A stretch of DNA of 64,000 nt from Corynebacterium kutscheri. GTDB taxonomy: Bacteria; Actinomycetota; Actinomycetes; Mycobacteriales; Mycobacteriaceae. Positions within the stretch are counted from its first letter, which is position 1. The number at the start of each line of letters is the position of its first letter. A program made the translations under genes and the position numbers. The notes under the pieces were generated by a model. The model did not search any database. It saw only the letters and a list, made by a program, of their open reading frames with translations, and was not told where the DNA came from. The DNA lies in contig NZ_CP011312.1 in the NCBI RefSeq assembly GCF_000980835.1, forward strand, positions 372,001-436,000, written 5' to 3'. Of the stretch, positions 1-8,751 are shown piece by piece.

Positions 1-860
1 TCGGCAACTAAGATTTTATCCGTACCAAATTCGTGCAGTACTTTGTTCCAGCGTCGATAAATTTCGTGTACACCAGGACGATTCCACATTGGTGGTGGCG
101 GAACATCCGCTGGTGTATCAGAACCACCATCAACCATTTCCCAGTGGTACTGCCAATCAGGTAGTTGTGGATCTTTATCTAACCCGTGGGCAACATCGAC
201 CCGGAAACCATCGATACCGCGACGAAGCCAAAAACGCAGAATATCGTCGAATTCGGCACGGACTTCTTCATTTGACCAGTTAAGATCGGGCTGACTGGAA
301 TCAAAGAGATTGAGATACCACTGTGGATCATTTTCCCAGGCCGAGCCAGGAGCATCCAAGCGCTGACTTACTTTTGTCCAGGCTGAACCACCAAAAACTG
401 AGAGCCAATCGGTGGGTGGTAATTCGCCGTGAGTACCTCGCCCATCAGCGAACCAATAGCGTTGACGTGCTGCTGATCCAGGCTGGGCGTGTAGTGCCTC
501 TTGAAACCACGCATGCTGATCCGAAGTATGGTTGGGTACTAGATCGAAAAGTACTTTGAGCCCGAGTTCATGAGCACGCTCAATGAGTTTTTCGGCATCA
601 GCGCGAGTGCCAAAAAGCGGATCAATATCGCGGTAGTCGGAAACATCATAACCACCGTCTTTTTGTGGGGAACGATAAAAAGGTGAAATCCATACAGCAT
701 CCGCGCCCAAGTTCGCTATATGCTCAAGCCGAGAAGTAATCCCTGCTAATGTGCCATAAGCTCCTTTATCACTGGCAAAAGACTTAGGATAAATTTGGTA
801 AATAACAGCTTTGCGCCACCAATCATTCTGGTTATGCGCTGGGTGAATGATTTGGCTCAT
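1..860 (-). CDS. GH13 alpha-glucosidase / oligo-glucosidase, 3' end outside window
   Basis: Partial gene: it reads leftward from ATG at 860-858 and is still open at base 1, so about 286 N-terminal residues are visible. The translation opens MSQIIHPAHNQNDWWRKAVI and has the glycoside hydrolase family 13 barrel. Region I reads DLVPNHTS, region II GIDGFRVDVAHG with the nucleophile Asp, and the general-acid region begins at ILVAE at the edge. YQIYPKSF near the start is typical of alpha-glucosidases and oligo-1,6-glucosidases acting on maltose-type or isomaltose-type sugars, probably in the cytosol because no signal peptide is seen. The start overlaps the stop of the upstream GH13 gene by 4 bp (ATGA), so the two are probably translationally coupled. 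Family is firm; exact substrate is inferred from the neighbouring sugar transporter. Confidence 0.88.
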   Translation of the reverse strand, partial: MSQIIHPAHNQNDWWRKAVIYQIYPKSFASDKGAYGTLAGITSRLEHIANLGADAVWISPFYRSPQKDGGYDVSDYRDIDPLFGTRADAEKLIERAHELGLKVLFDLVPNHTSDQHAWFQEALHAQPGSAARQRYWFADGRGTHGELPPTDWLSVFGGSAWTKVSQRLDAPGSAWENDPQWYLNLFDSSQPDLNWSNEEVRAEFDDILRFWLRRGIDGFRVDVAHGLDKDPQLPDWQYHWEMVDGGSDTPADVPPPPMWNRPGVHEIYRRWNKVLHEFGTDKILVA

Positions 861-2362
861 GAATTCTCCTTAATAATGCAGGCGCTAAGTTGGTCAAGTG
901 TGTTGTGATCATATTTACCTAGGGCAAAAAGAACTGTTCCCGAAGGTATCTCAACAGCTGTGTGTCCTACATTAATCACCACTAGTAAGTCGCCGCGATA
1001 GTAACGCAATACCTTTGGCGAGTCGATAGTTTCAAAACGGAAATTATGATAATCAGTTAGTTCTTGAGTATCTTTGCGCAGTGCAATCAGTTGACGCACT
1101 AGTGTGCGCAATTCTTCTTCTGCTTGAAAGTGCTTATCGACGGGCATGAGTGCATTGGGTGGTGTCGGCCACATATTTCCGCGGCTTCCGGTACGAGCAT
1201 AGCCGCCCTCAATTGTTGGTACTTCAAGGTAGCGCATGCCAATTTCATCGCCATAGTAAATAAATGGCACACCGGGCATAGTGAGCAGGAAGAAGAAAAA
1301 TAAGCTGCGTTCGGCAAGGTTAAGCCGTGGGGCGAGTCTGGGAGTGTCGTGGTTGCAGCTAATGAGGCTGATATAGCCTTGAGTGGAGGTTTGGCTATAT
1401 AACCAGGAATAGTCGTCGATAAATCCTTGAGCAGAAGTAGCAGAATCAGAGTTAAAGAAGCTTATATCATTTTCGCGCAGCAAGGTGGTGTCTGTATCGC
1501 GGGCAAGCTGGTTGTAGCCATTATGGAAATCCCCGAAGCGCCAATCTAGTTGGAAATCCATATCGAAGCCAGCCGCAAAAGCTTGCCATGGACGACCCCA
1601 TTCGGATACAAAAGCCGCTTCCGGAAAATCGGGACGCACGAGGGCAAAAATGTCTTGCCAGACTTTAATGGTTTCTGTTTTTTCAGGATCGTTTTTTACT
1701 AAGGAATCAGCCATATCCACCCGGAAGCCATCTGCCCCACGGGATAACCAATAACGCATTACCTCGGCAATAGCATGTTTATTAGCTGTTGGCCCAGCGG
1801 CGGTGGGGTGGTCGTGCCATGGTTTAGTGGGATGAGCAAAACCAAAGTTCAGTGCAGGTTGGCATTTAAAGAAATTCAGTACATAAGCCGCATTGCGAGG
1901 AGATTCTCCACTAATAAATGGCATGCGCTCGTCTTGGCTGCCTTCAAAAGCGCTTGAGGTCCAAATATAACGATCGCTAAATTCATTAGTGGTTAATTCA
2001 GCACTGCGTTGGAACCATACATGTTCTTCACTGGTATGTCCAGGAACAAGATCAAGAAGTACTTTTATCCCGCGTTGGTGGGCAGCTTGGAATAGTTGTT
2101 CTAAATCATCATTAGTGCCATAACGAGAAGCAACGGTGAGATAGTCGCGAACATCGTAGCCAGCATCTTTAAAAGGTGAGTCGAAGAGGGGATTAAGCCA
2201 TAAGGCAGTAATGCCAAGGTCATGTAGATAATCCAATTTGGAAATAATTCCTGGAATATCACCAATTCCGTCATCATTGGTATCGCAAAAAGACTGTGGA
2301 TAAATCTCGTAGAAAACAGCTTTTTCAAGCCACGGAGGGCAGTCATAGCGCCGATCAAACAT
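857..2362 (-). CDS. GH13 alpha-amylase-family glycosidase
   Basis: A 501-residue cytosolic glycosidase with no signal peptide. GH13 signatures appear in order: AVFYEIYPQSF near residue 15, region I DLVPGHTS, region II GADGFRVDMADS with the nucleophile Asp, region III FVSEWGRP with the acid/base Glu, and region IV SCNHDTPRL with the transition-state Asp. The C-terminal part is a short beta domain. It resembles alpha-glucosidase and trehalose- or maltose-active enzymes, but the substrate cannot be fixed from motifs. It lies first in a two-gene glycosidase operon, divergent from the sugar ABC transporter that starts at 2833, so it probably hydrolyses imported malto-oligosaccharides. A copy of the dispersed CTAGGGCAA repeat (918-931) falls inside its last codons without disturbing the frame. 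Confidence 0.9.
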   Translation of the reverse strand: MFDRRYDCPPWLEKAVFYEIYPQSFCDTNDDGIGDIPGIISKLDYLHDLGITALWLNPLFDSPFKDAGYDVRDYLTVASRYGTNDDLEQLFQAAHQRGIKVLLDLVPGHTSEEHVWFQRSAELTTNEFSDRYIWTSSAFEGSQDERMPFISGESPRNAAYVLNFFKCQPALNFGFAHPTKPWHDHPTAAGPTANKHAIAEVMRYWLSRGADGFRVDMADSLVKNDPEKTETIKVWQDIFALVRPDFPEAAFVSEWGRPWQAFAAGFDMDFQLDWRFGDFHNGYNQLARDTDTTLLRENDISFFNSDSATSAQGFIDDYSWLYSQTSTQGYISLISCNHDTPRLAPRLNLAERSLFFFFLLTMPGVPFIYYGDEIGMRYLEVPTIEGGYARTGSRGNMWPTPPNALMPVDKHFQAEEELRTLVRQLIALRKDTQELTDYHNFRFETIDSPKVLRYYRGDLLVVINVGHTAVEIPSGTVLFALGKYDHNTLDQLSACIIKENS

Positions 2363-2832
2363 GTTTTTACCCTACCTTTGGGGGTGGTTGAAAAGCGGAA
2401 AAAGACTTGTTCCATGGTTCCCACATTATTGGTTAGCTGCGGTATTAATTTGACCTCGTCTGTATTTACTCCCCTAGAAGTAAAATCGGACAAAACCGGG
2501 CATTAAGTGCGAGTTTTTAGTTATATCTAGCAAAACTTTAGCTAAGAGGCACTGGTGGAGATCTATGTCATCATGTTGGAATTATATGATTCTTTTCACC
2601 TTTTTATGGGGTTGTGGTTAAGGGTAATCATTTTCGTGATCTGTCTCAATAAAACCGATAGTGTGCTATTGCATCACAGTGGGTAAAGTTATAACACAGT
2701 GGTGATGACCAGTGTTCCCCTGGGGCATCTTTTAAAAGAAAAGATATGCCGAAGCCAAACTTGGCTCGCGCGAGCTGCGCATTGTACTGGTTGTTTGCCA
2801 AACCTATTTGCCCAAAGATACAAGGTGGTGAA
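2363..2832. promoter_or_regulatory. Divergent intergenic region between GH13 operon and sugar ABC operon
   Basis: A 470-bp AT-rich gap between two outward-facing sugar operons must carry both promoters and probably a shared regulatory site. A TGTG...CACA dyad at 2662-2678 resembles a GlxR/CRP box, but its spacer is one base too long for the consensus. No open frame here has a convincing start, so no gene is called. The ribosome-binding site of the transporter operon is the GGTGG at 2824-2828. Confidence 0.4.
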
Positions 2833-4089
2833 ATGGACATGGTCCATACCAAGAAGTTAATCGCTGTTCTCGGCGTCGCCGCACTAGGATTGAGTGCTTG
2901 CTCGAGCGACTCTTCTAGTTCTTCTGCTAGCTCTGATTCCTCTTCTGGTGAGAAGACCCAGAACGTGACTTTGGCTGTGTGGACTGCACAAGAAGAGCAG
3001 AGCGATTCTAATTCTTGGTTGCAGACAATGCAGCGAGAATTTGAAAAACAAAATCCTAACTACAACATCACCTGGAAGAACTCTGTTGTTCCAGCTGCTG
3101 ATGCCGGTACCACGGTAAACCAGGATCCTTCCGCAGCTGCAGACGTCTATGTTTTTGCTAATGACCAGCTAGGTGCCTTACTTGATTCTGGCGCTATTGG
3201 TGCGCTTTCTGACGATGGCCAAGCACAGCTGAACGAACAAGGTTCTGAGACTATGGTTGCCTCGGTAACCGGTCAAGATGGCGATGTTTATGGTCTTCCT
3301 TATGAGCCAAACACCTGGTTCATGTACTACAACAAGTCTAAGCTCAGCGAGGATGATGTTAAGAGCTTTGACACCATGTTAGAAAAAGCTCGCGTCTCCT
3401 TCCCAATGTCAAACTCCTGGTATCTTCCAGCTTTCTATGCTGCAGCAGGTGCAACCTTCTTTGGCGAGGACGGCCTCGATAAGGATGCTGGTATTAATCT
3501 CGGCGACCGAGCAACGGAAGTTACTGAATACCTGACCACTGTTGTTTCAAACCCGAACTTCGTTAACGACGTCGATGGTGCCGGTATCGGTGGCCTCGCT
3601 AATGGCAACGTTGATGTTGTATTCTCCGGTGCTTGGGACGCTAAGAACGTCCAGGAAGCACTAGGGGACAACTATGGTGTTGCATCTCTACCTACCTACA
3701 CACTCGGTGGCGAGGAACTACAACTTAAGGCATTCTCCGGTTCCAAGGCTGTTGCCTATAACCCAAACACGGCAAACCCACGGGTTGCTTCCGAGTTCGC
3801 TGCATTCCTTGCTTCGAGTGACTCTCAGCTCACTCACTTCGAACTTAATGGTGTTATCCCAGCCGACAAGACACTAGCTGCTGATTCCACTATTTCTTCT
3901 GATCCAGTATCGGTAGCTTTGCTTGAAACCGTCAGTGATGCTTCCATTTTGCAGCCAACCTTTAAGGCTATGTCTCAGTTCTGGGATCCAACTGAGAACT
4001 TCGGTAAGGCATTGGTGAACAAGGAAGTCACCGCGGCTAATGCTGCCGAGAAGATCGATGCATTGAGCACCAGCTTAAAGCAACTCTAA
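2833..4089 (+). CDS. musE: Sugar ABC transporter substrate-binding lipoprotein (maltose type)
   Basis: Binding protein of about 418 residues. The start at ATG 2833 is preferred because it follows a purine-rich ribosome-binding site and leads straight into a lipoprotein signal peptide (MDMVHTKKLIAVLGVAALGL) with lipobox LSAC; an in-frame open stretch further upstream encodes no signal. After the lipidated Cys comes a Ser-rich linker, then a family-1 (MalE-like) extracellular solute-binding fold with the typical GLPYEPNTWFMYYNK segment. It captures sugar outside the membrane for the two permeases downstream. Gene order (binding protein, two permeases, MusI-like protein, DUF4032, ATPase) matches the maltose uptake locus MusEFGK2I of C. 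glutamicum. Maltose or maltodextrin as substrate is inferred from that order. Confidence 0.86.
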   Translation: MDMVHTKKLIAVLGVAALGLSACSSDSSSSSASSDSSSGEKTQNVTLAVWTAQEEQSDSNSWLQTMQREFEKQNPNYNITWKNSVVPAADAGTTVNQDPSAAADVYVFANDQLGALLDSGAIGALSDDGQAQLNEQGSETMVASVTGQDGDVYGLPYEPNTWFMYYNKSKLSEDDVKSFDTMLEKARVSFPMSNSWYLPAFYAAAGATFFGEDGLDKDAGINLGDRATEVTEYLTTVVSNPNFVNDVDGAGIGGLANGNVDVVFSGAWDAKNVQEALGDNYGVASLPTYTLGGEELQLKAFSGSKAVAYNPNTANPRVASEFAAFLASSDSQLTHFELNGVIPADKTLAADSTISSDPVSVALLETVSDASILQPTFKAMSQFWDPTENFGKALVNKEVTAANAAEKIDALSTSLKQL

Positions 4090-4108
4090 ATAGCTTCATG
4101 ACTATGTG

Positions 4109-4151
4109 ATGAGCCCAGAACTTTCGGTACCTATTGTTGGTCTGGGCTCAT
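4109..4151 (+). terminator. Hairpin between binding-protein gene and permease genes
   Basis: An 11-bp perfect stem (ATGAGCCCAGA at 4109-4119 pairing with TCTGGGCTCAT at 4141-4151) with a 21-base loop lies 20 bp after the binding-protein stop. No strong T-run follows. It may act as a leaky terminator or an mRNA 3'-end stabiliser, giving more binding protein than permease, as is common in binding-protein-dependent operons. Confidence 0.55.
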
Positions 4152-4249
4152 TATCATGACTGCTCTTATTATGCGCGCATCGTGGGGTATCCCATGAGCG
4201 TCGCTCGTTATATGTCGTTGAAAAAGAATGAAGGAGGGAGGAAAGACTC

Positions 4250-5680
4250 ATGACTGCTCCAGCAATTGAACAGCAAGAGCCACTGGTCGTGCCCACAAAA
4301 CCTATAAAGAAGCAGAAGAAGCGTGGCGCAAAACGTAGCGATGCGCCTAGCCCTTATCGTATCTCTCAAGCTTGGTCACAGGGAGATATAAAAACAAAGC
4401 TTTCATTAGTTATTTTTGGTCTAGGCAATATTACCCGTAAGCAGTACACAAAGGGTATCGCTTTTCTCGCCATAGAACTTATTGCCTTATACGCTTTTTT
4501 CACTAAAGGAATTCCTGCGCTTAAGGAATTACCATCCTTAGGTACCGGTGAACAGACTCGTGTCAAAGTTGATGGATTCTGGACCTACCAAAATAGTGAT
4601 CCATCAGTAGTTATTTTGCTTGGTGGAGTAGCTTCTGTCTTCCTCACCCTCGTCTTTATTTGGTTTGCAACTATTGCCTTGCGCAGTGGCTATAAAGCAC
4701 AGGTATTTGAGCAAAAACGAGGTAGTGCTCGCTCGCTAAAAGAAGACCTTCATGCATTAACTGATGATGATGCCCCAATTTTGCTGATGAGTCTGCCAGT
4801 AGCTGGCATCCTTATCTTTACGGTATTGCCCTTGGTGTTCATGATCTCCATGGCATTTACCAGCTACGATTCAAATCACGTTCAGAAGTTCGACTGGGTT
4901 GGGTTAGATAACTTCTACGCTGTGTTCTCCAATGAAGGTGGCGCTGTTAATGGCCGACTATTCCTTCAGGTTCTTACCTGGACTTTAGTGTGGGCATTTT
5001 TTGCTACCTTCTTGAACTACTTTGCGGGCATGGTCTTAGCGATGATCATTAACCGCAAAACCACTCGTGGTAAATCATTCTGGCGGGCAATTTTCTCCCT
5101 ATCAGTGGCAGTGCCACAGTTCGTTACTTTGCTGATTATGCGCTCAATGCTGCAACCAGAAGGTATTATTAACCGGCTCTTGCAGGACTGGGGTTTGACG
5201 GATTCTGCACTACCATTTTTCACTGATGCCACATGGGCACGAGTTACCGTGATTCTTATCAACCTGTGGGTTGGTATTCCATACACCATTATGCAGGTCA
5301 CCGGTATTTTGCAGAATATTCCAGGTGAACTCTATGAGGCAGCACGCCTTGATGGCGCTAACTGGTGGCAGATTTATCGCAATGTCACCTTGCCATACAT
5401 GCTGTTTGTGACCACCCCGTACCTGATTACAACTTTCACCGCTAACGTTAATAACTTTAACGTGATTTATATGCTCTCTGGCGGAGACCCAACTCCAGTG
5501 GGCGCTTCTGCTGGTAAGACAGATCTTTTGATTACCTGGCTGTATAAACTAACCGTCGATCGTGGCGACTACAACCTGGGCGCAGTCATCGGTATTTTCA
5601 CCTTCATTGTTCTCTCTGTGGTGGCTTTGATTACGTACCGCCGAAGCGGCTCGTACCGTAACGAGGAAGGATTCCAGTGA
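4250..5680 (+). CDS. musF: Sugar ABC transporter permease, MalF type
   Basis: A 476-residue inner-membrane permease with ATG start after AAGGAGGG. The N-terminus is basic and cytoplasmic, followed by a pair of membrane segments, a soluble loop, and a C-terminal MetI-like permease domain. The EAA motif, which contacts the ATPase, reads ELYEAARLDGANWWQIYRNV. The extended N-terminal half before the permease domain is the hallmark of MalF compared with the shorter MalG. The stop overlaps or touches the start of the next permease gene, so both subunits are coupled for 1:1 synthesis. Confidence 0.88.
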   Translation: MTAPAIEQQEPLVVPTKPIKKQKKRGAKRSDAPSPYRISQAWSQGDIKTKLSLVIFGLGNITRKQYTKGIAFLAIELIALYAFFTKGIPALKELPSLGTGEQTRVKVDGFWTYQNSDPSVVILLGGVASVFLTLVFIWFATIALRSGYKAQVFEQKRGSARSLKEDLHALTDDDAPILLMSLPVAGILIFTVLPLVFMISMAFTSYDSNHVQKFDWVGLDNFYAVFSNEGGAVNGRLFLQVLTWTLVWAFFATFLNYFAGMVLAMIINRKTTRGKSFWRAIFSLSVAVPQFVTLLIMRSMLQPEGIINRLLQDWGLTDSALPFFTDATWARVTVILINLWVGIPYTIMQVTGILQNIPGELYEAARLDGANWWQIYRNVTLPYMLFVTTPYLITTFTANVNNFNVIYMLSGGDPTPVGASAGKTDLLITWLYKLTVDRGDYNLGAVIGIFTFIVLSVVALITYRRSGSYRNEEGFQ

Positions 5681-6561
5681 TGACTATCGATCAAGATAAA
5701 TATACGACCACAAACCAACGTCGTATGCGTCGGATCACTGATATTGTGGTGCATACCTTCCTTGGCATTCTAGCGTTTCTATGGATTATTCCTATCGTAT
5801 GGGTCGTTGCAGAAAGTTTTAACGCTAACCCTGCTCCATACACCAATACGTTTTTCCCAACGGAATATAGCCTAGATAACTACACCAAACTTTTTACCGA
5901 TACCCAGGTGTTGAACTTCCCGAAGATGTTCCTTAACACCCTGATTATCGCTATTTTTACTTGCTTGATCAGTGTTACCTTCGTGATGTTGGTTTCTTAT
6001 TCGCTTTCGCGGATGCGCTTTAGCTTCCGTAAAGTCTATATGAATATTGCACTGATTTTGGGTATGTTCCCAGGCATTATGAGTGTGGTAGCTATTTACT
6101 TCATTCTTAAAGCAATGGGGCTTACCCAGGGCTGGACTACCAACCTAGCGCTGATTATCGTTTATTCGGCTGGTTCTGGCATGGGCTTTTATATGATGAA
6201 GGGCTTCATGGATACTATTCCAATTTCCTTAGATGAAGCTGCTTTGCTTGACGGTTGTACCCGGTGGCAAATCTTCTACATGATTATTCTCCCCATTGCC
6301 CGTCCGATGATTGTTTATCAAGCAATTATTGGCTTCCTTACCCCATGGCTAGATTTTGTACTAGCAAAAGCTATTGCCCGTACCCAGGAAAACTATACGG
6401 TTTCTTTAGGCCTGTGGAAGATGCTAGAGCGAGAATACATTTATGACTGGTTTGCTCGTTTCGCAGCTGGTGCAGTATGTATTTCTATTCCTATCGCGAT
6501 CCTATTTATCGTGATGCAACGCTTCTACCAGGAATCTATGGCCGGTTCCGTTAAGGGTTAA
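5680..6561 (+). CDS. musG: Sugar ABC transporter permease, MalG type
   Basis: A permease of about 293 residues with six predicted membrane helices and the EAA loop SLDEAALLDGCTRWQIFYMI. Two adjacent starts are possible, GTG at 5677 and ATG at 5680 (TGATG overlap with the preceding stop); AGGAAGG at 5664-5670 suits either. It forms the transmembrane channel with the MalF-type partner. The GC-rich hairpin at 6569-6607 follows its stop directly and separates it from the accessory gene. Confidence 0.88.
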   Translation: MTIDQDKYTTTNQRRMRRITDIVVHTFLGILAFLWIIPIVWVVAESFNANPAPYTNTFFPTEYSLDNYTKLFTDTQVLNFPKMFLNTLIIAIFTCLISVTFVMLVSYSLSRMRFSFRKVYMNIALILGMFPGIMSVVAIYFILKAMGLTQGWTTNLALIIVYSAGSGMGFYMMKGFMDTIPISLDEAALLDGCTRWQIFYMIILPIARPMIVYQAIIGFLTPWLDFVLAKAIARTQENYTVSLGLWKMLEREYIYDWFARFAAGAVCISIPIAILFIVMQRFYQESMAGSVKG

Positions 6562-6568
6562 GCTTTTT

Positions 6569-6607
6569 AACGCGCCCATAGGCTCTTCATAGAGCCCAGG
6601 GCGCGTT
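6569..6607 (+). terminator. Strong hairpin after second permease gene
   Basis: AACGCGCCC (6569-6577) pairs with GGGCGCGTT (6599-6607), and inside it GGCTCT (6581-6586) pairs with AGAGCC (6591-6596) around a TCAT loop. The stem is long and GC-rich but has only a weak T-run, so it may terminate partly and let some transcripts reach the MusI-like gene. Confidence 0.65.
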
Positions 6608-6639
6608 CGTGCGTTCTATATAAGATAAGTGAGTAAAAA

Positions 6640-7389
6640 GTGAGTACTCAGACCCCACCTGGTATTGGTCATGGCTTTGGCCTGCGTAAATTATTAATAA
6701 TTGCTTCTTGGTTGGCAGGTAGCCAGATCATTGGACGCGCATTTATTGTTTTTGATGATGCAGATCTTGCAGAGCAATCGCTGGGGCTTTTAACCTGGGG
6801 TTTACTTTTTGAAGTCATCTCATGGGCGGCTGTACCCATTTTTACTTGGTACTTTGTTTATTTGATTAAACGTGGTTGTGCGTTACGTCAACTTTTTCTT
6901 TGGACAGTTGTACTTGCTGCGGTTTCTGAGATTCCTTATGACCTAGTAAGTGAGGGCTCTTTTTTCAGTTTGGCTAGCCAGAACCCAGTGTGGGCATTAG
7001 CAATGAGCATAATTTTGCTGACCGCAATTCAATATACTCAACCACTGCCGCAGTTAGCCCGGATAGTAATTCTTGTCTGCGTGTTTGCAGCTGCTGTTTT
7101 CTGGCTCATTCTGCTAAGCATCGGTGTCCGACTAGGTATTGCACCACTAGGGGTATTAGTTATCGGGTTTTTCTTTATTTTCTATTACCTATGGGATCAA
7201 GAAAACCGAATGATGCTTAGCACTGGTGGCTTTGGTGCAGTGATGTTTATGACTCCTGGTATCGGTGTGGTTTTCTTGCACTATCGGGCACCACTGATCC
7301 AGCAGGATACCCTGGTTTCTCGAATCTGGATGTGGTGTTATCCCATCGTTCTAGGGGTAGCTGGCCTGGTATTTTATTTCTTTACCTAG
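6640..7389 (+). CDS. musI: MusI-like integral membrane protein of the sugar ABC locus
   Basis: A 249-residue polytopic membrane protein with about seven or eight hydrophobic segments and a GTG start. The segment VSEIPYDLVSEG resembles the conserved part of TraX-like acyltransferase-fold membrane proteins. Its place directly after the MalG-type gene matches MusI, a membrane protein reported to be needed for maltose uptake by the C. glutamicum Mus system; its biochemical role is unknown. The stop codon (7387-7389) overlaps the stop codon of the convergent DUF4032 gene inside a CCTAGG palindrome. Assignment rests mainly on position and membrane topology. Confidence 0.7.
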   Translation: MSTQTPPGIGHGFGLRKLLIIASWLAGSQIIGRAFIVFDDADLAEQSLGLLTWGLLFEVISWAAVPIFTWYFVYLIKRGCALRQLFLWTVVLAAVSEIPYDLVSEGSFFSLASQNPVWALAMSIILLTAIQYTQPLPQLARIVILVCVFAAAVFWLILLSIGVRLGIAPLGVLVIGFFFIFYYLWDQENRMMLSTGGFGAVMFMTPGIGVVFLHYRAPLIQQDTLVSRIWMWCYPIVLGVAGLVFYFFT

Positions 7390-8627
7390 GCTTGAGAAAG
7401 TTCGTCGTGCGGATCAAGATCTAAAAAGACGGCTTCGTCACGACGGGTAGGTAGAACTGTGTTGATATAGTGCTCGGCGGCTTCTTGCAGGGGAACCTCG
7501 TAACCAGCCTGTTCGGAAAGATACCACTGGTTCTCAATAACCTCGTGGAACATCTGTGCCGGTTGTAGCTTGGCGGCATATTCCGTCGGAATCATAGAAA
7601 TAATCGGCTCAAAAACCTTATTAAGCCATTCATGGGCTACTTGTACCTCAGCGATATTGTCTTTGCCGTTAATTGCTCGATAAGCAGCAATCGCATTAAG
7701 AATACGACGCGCCTGCCCCTCTTGAACATCCATACCAGTAAGCCGCATGAGTGCACGGTGATGGTGCCCAGCATCTACTACTCGCGGACGCATAATAAGT
7801 TTTTGTCCCTGATCGGTAGTGTCAATTTTAAGCTCCCCGACATCGAAACCCAGCTTATTAAGCTTTTCGACGCGACTTTCTACTTTCCAATACTCATCAG
7901 CATTGATTGCTTGCTCACCAGTAAGTTCATGCCAGAGCAACTCGTATTTACTTATAATTCGATTGCCAATATCAATTGTGTCAATGTCTTCGGGCAATAA
8001 AGCACCACTTTGCAGATCCATCAGCTCACCGATGATATTCACTCGCGCTATTTCTAGGTCATAAAGTCGACGAGAATCAGTAAGTTGTGGTTGTAATTCA
8101 CCAGTTTCTGCATCAACGAGATAACCGGAGAAAGAATCAGCGTCACGACGAAAAAGAGTATTGGACAAGCTGACATCGCCCCAGAAGAAATTAAGCAGAT
8201 GCATTCGTACTAAGAGCACAGCGAGTGAGTCGATAAGCCGGTCAGCTGTTTCAGCGCGCATAGCTTGGGAAAATACCGCACGGTAGGGGAGTGAAAACTC
8301 TAAGTGCTCCGTGACTAACGCTGCGGTAAGCTCTTCCCCATTTTCATCTTTACGTCCGGTGATAACTGCTAGCGGTTGTACCGCAGGAGCGCCAAGGCGA
8401 CGCAGATCACGTAGCATTCTATATTCGTGATGGGCAGAACGCTGTCCGATTTCTTTTATTGCAATAACCATGCCTGGGATTTTGACGAAGCGCACTTCAT
8501 GGCGAGAAATACCGCGCGGCAGCGCGGCAAGGAGTTCTTCAGGCCAGTCCACAAGTGGAAGGTGCCACGGTAGTCCAAGAAGTGCAGGCGCAATAGTCCC
8601 ATTAGTGATGTGCATCGATGGTTGCAT
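7386..8627 (-). CDS. DUF4032 protein with atypical kinase-like N-terminal half
   Basis: A 413-residue soluble protein. The first half resembles lipopolysaccharide-kinase or protein-kinase-like folds: a conserved lysine in KIPGMVIAIKEIG, a catalytic-loop-like segment WGDVSLSNTL near residue 165, and DAE where a kinase would have DFG. The second half, after about residue 230, fits the DUF4032 family found in actinobacteria. No enzymatic function is known to me. It lies between the MusI-like gene (convergent, sharing a stop palindrome) and the sugar ATPase gene (same strand, upstream). A role in the sugar uptake system is only suggested by the conserved neighbourhood. Confidence 0.72.
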   Translation of the reverse strand: MQPSMHITNGTIAPALLGLPWHLPLVDWPEELLAALPRGISRHEVRFVKIPGMVIAIKEIGQRSAHHEYRMLRDLRRLGAPAVQPLAVITGRKDENGEELTAALVTEHLEFSLPYRAVFSQAMRAETADRLIDSLAVLLVRMHLLNFFWGDVSLSNTLFRRDADSFSGYLVDAETGELQPQLTDSRRLYDLEIARVNIIGELMDLQSGALLPEDIDTIDIGNRIISKYELLWHELTGEQAINADEYWKVESRVEKLNKLGFDVGELKIDTTDQGQKLIMRPRVVDAGHHHRALMRLTGMDVQEGQARRILNAIAAYRAINGKDNIAEVQVAHEWLNKVFEPIISMIPTEYAAKLQPAQMFHEVIENQWYLSEQAGYEVPLQEAAEHYINTVLPTRRDEAVFLDLDPHDELSQA

Positions 8628-8704
8628 AAATTTTTATTCTAGTGCTTTTCAAACAAGCATGTTGTTGTGGTGTGCGTGAGAAAAAATACGTCGAAAAGCA
8701 AAAG

Positions 8705-8739
8705 AAGCACAGAGTCTATCTTTGACAAACTCTGTGCTT
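8705..8739 (-). terminator. Terminator downstream of the ATPase gene
   Basis: AAGCACAGAGT (8705-8715) pairs perfectly with ACTCTGTGCTT (8729-8739). Read on the minus strand the stem is followed by CTTTTGCTTTT, which fits a rho-independent terminator for the ATPase gene at 8752-9888. It suggests that the DUF4032 gene has its own promoter. Confidence 0.75.
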
Positions 8740-8751
8740 AATTAACCAACC

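Noticed and set aside
2101..2493. 130-codon minus-strand frame overlapping the GH13 gene start
   Set aside because: It lies in another frame of a clear GH13 enzyme and shows no family features.
2662..2678. TGTG...CACA dyad resembling a GlxR/CRP site upstream of the sugar operon
   Set aside because: The spacer is nine bases instead of eight, so it does not fit the consensus; kept only as a remark in the intergenic entry.
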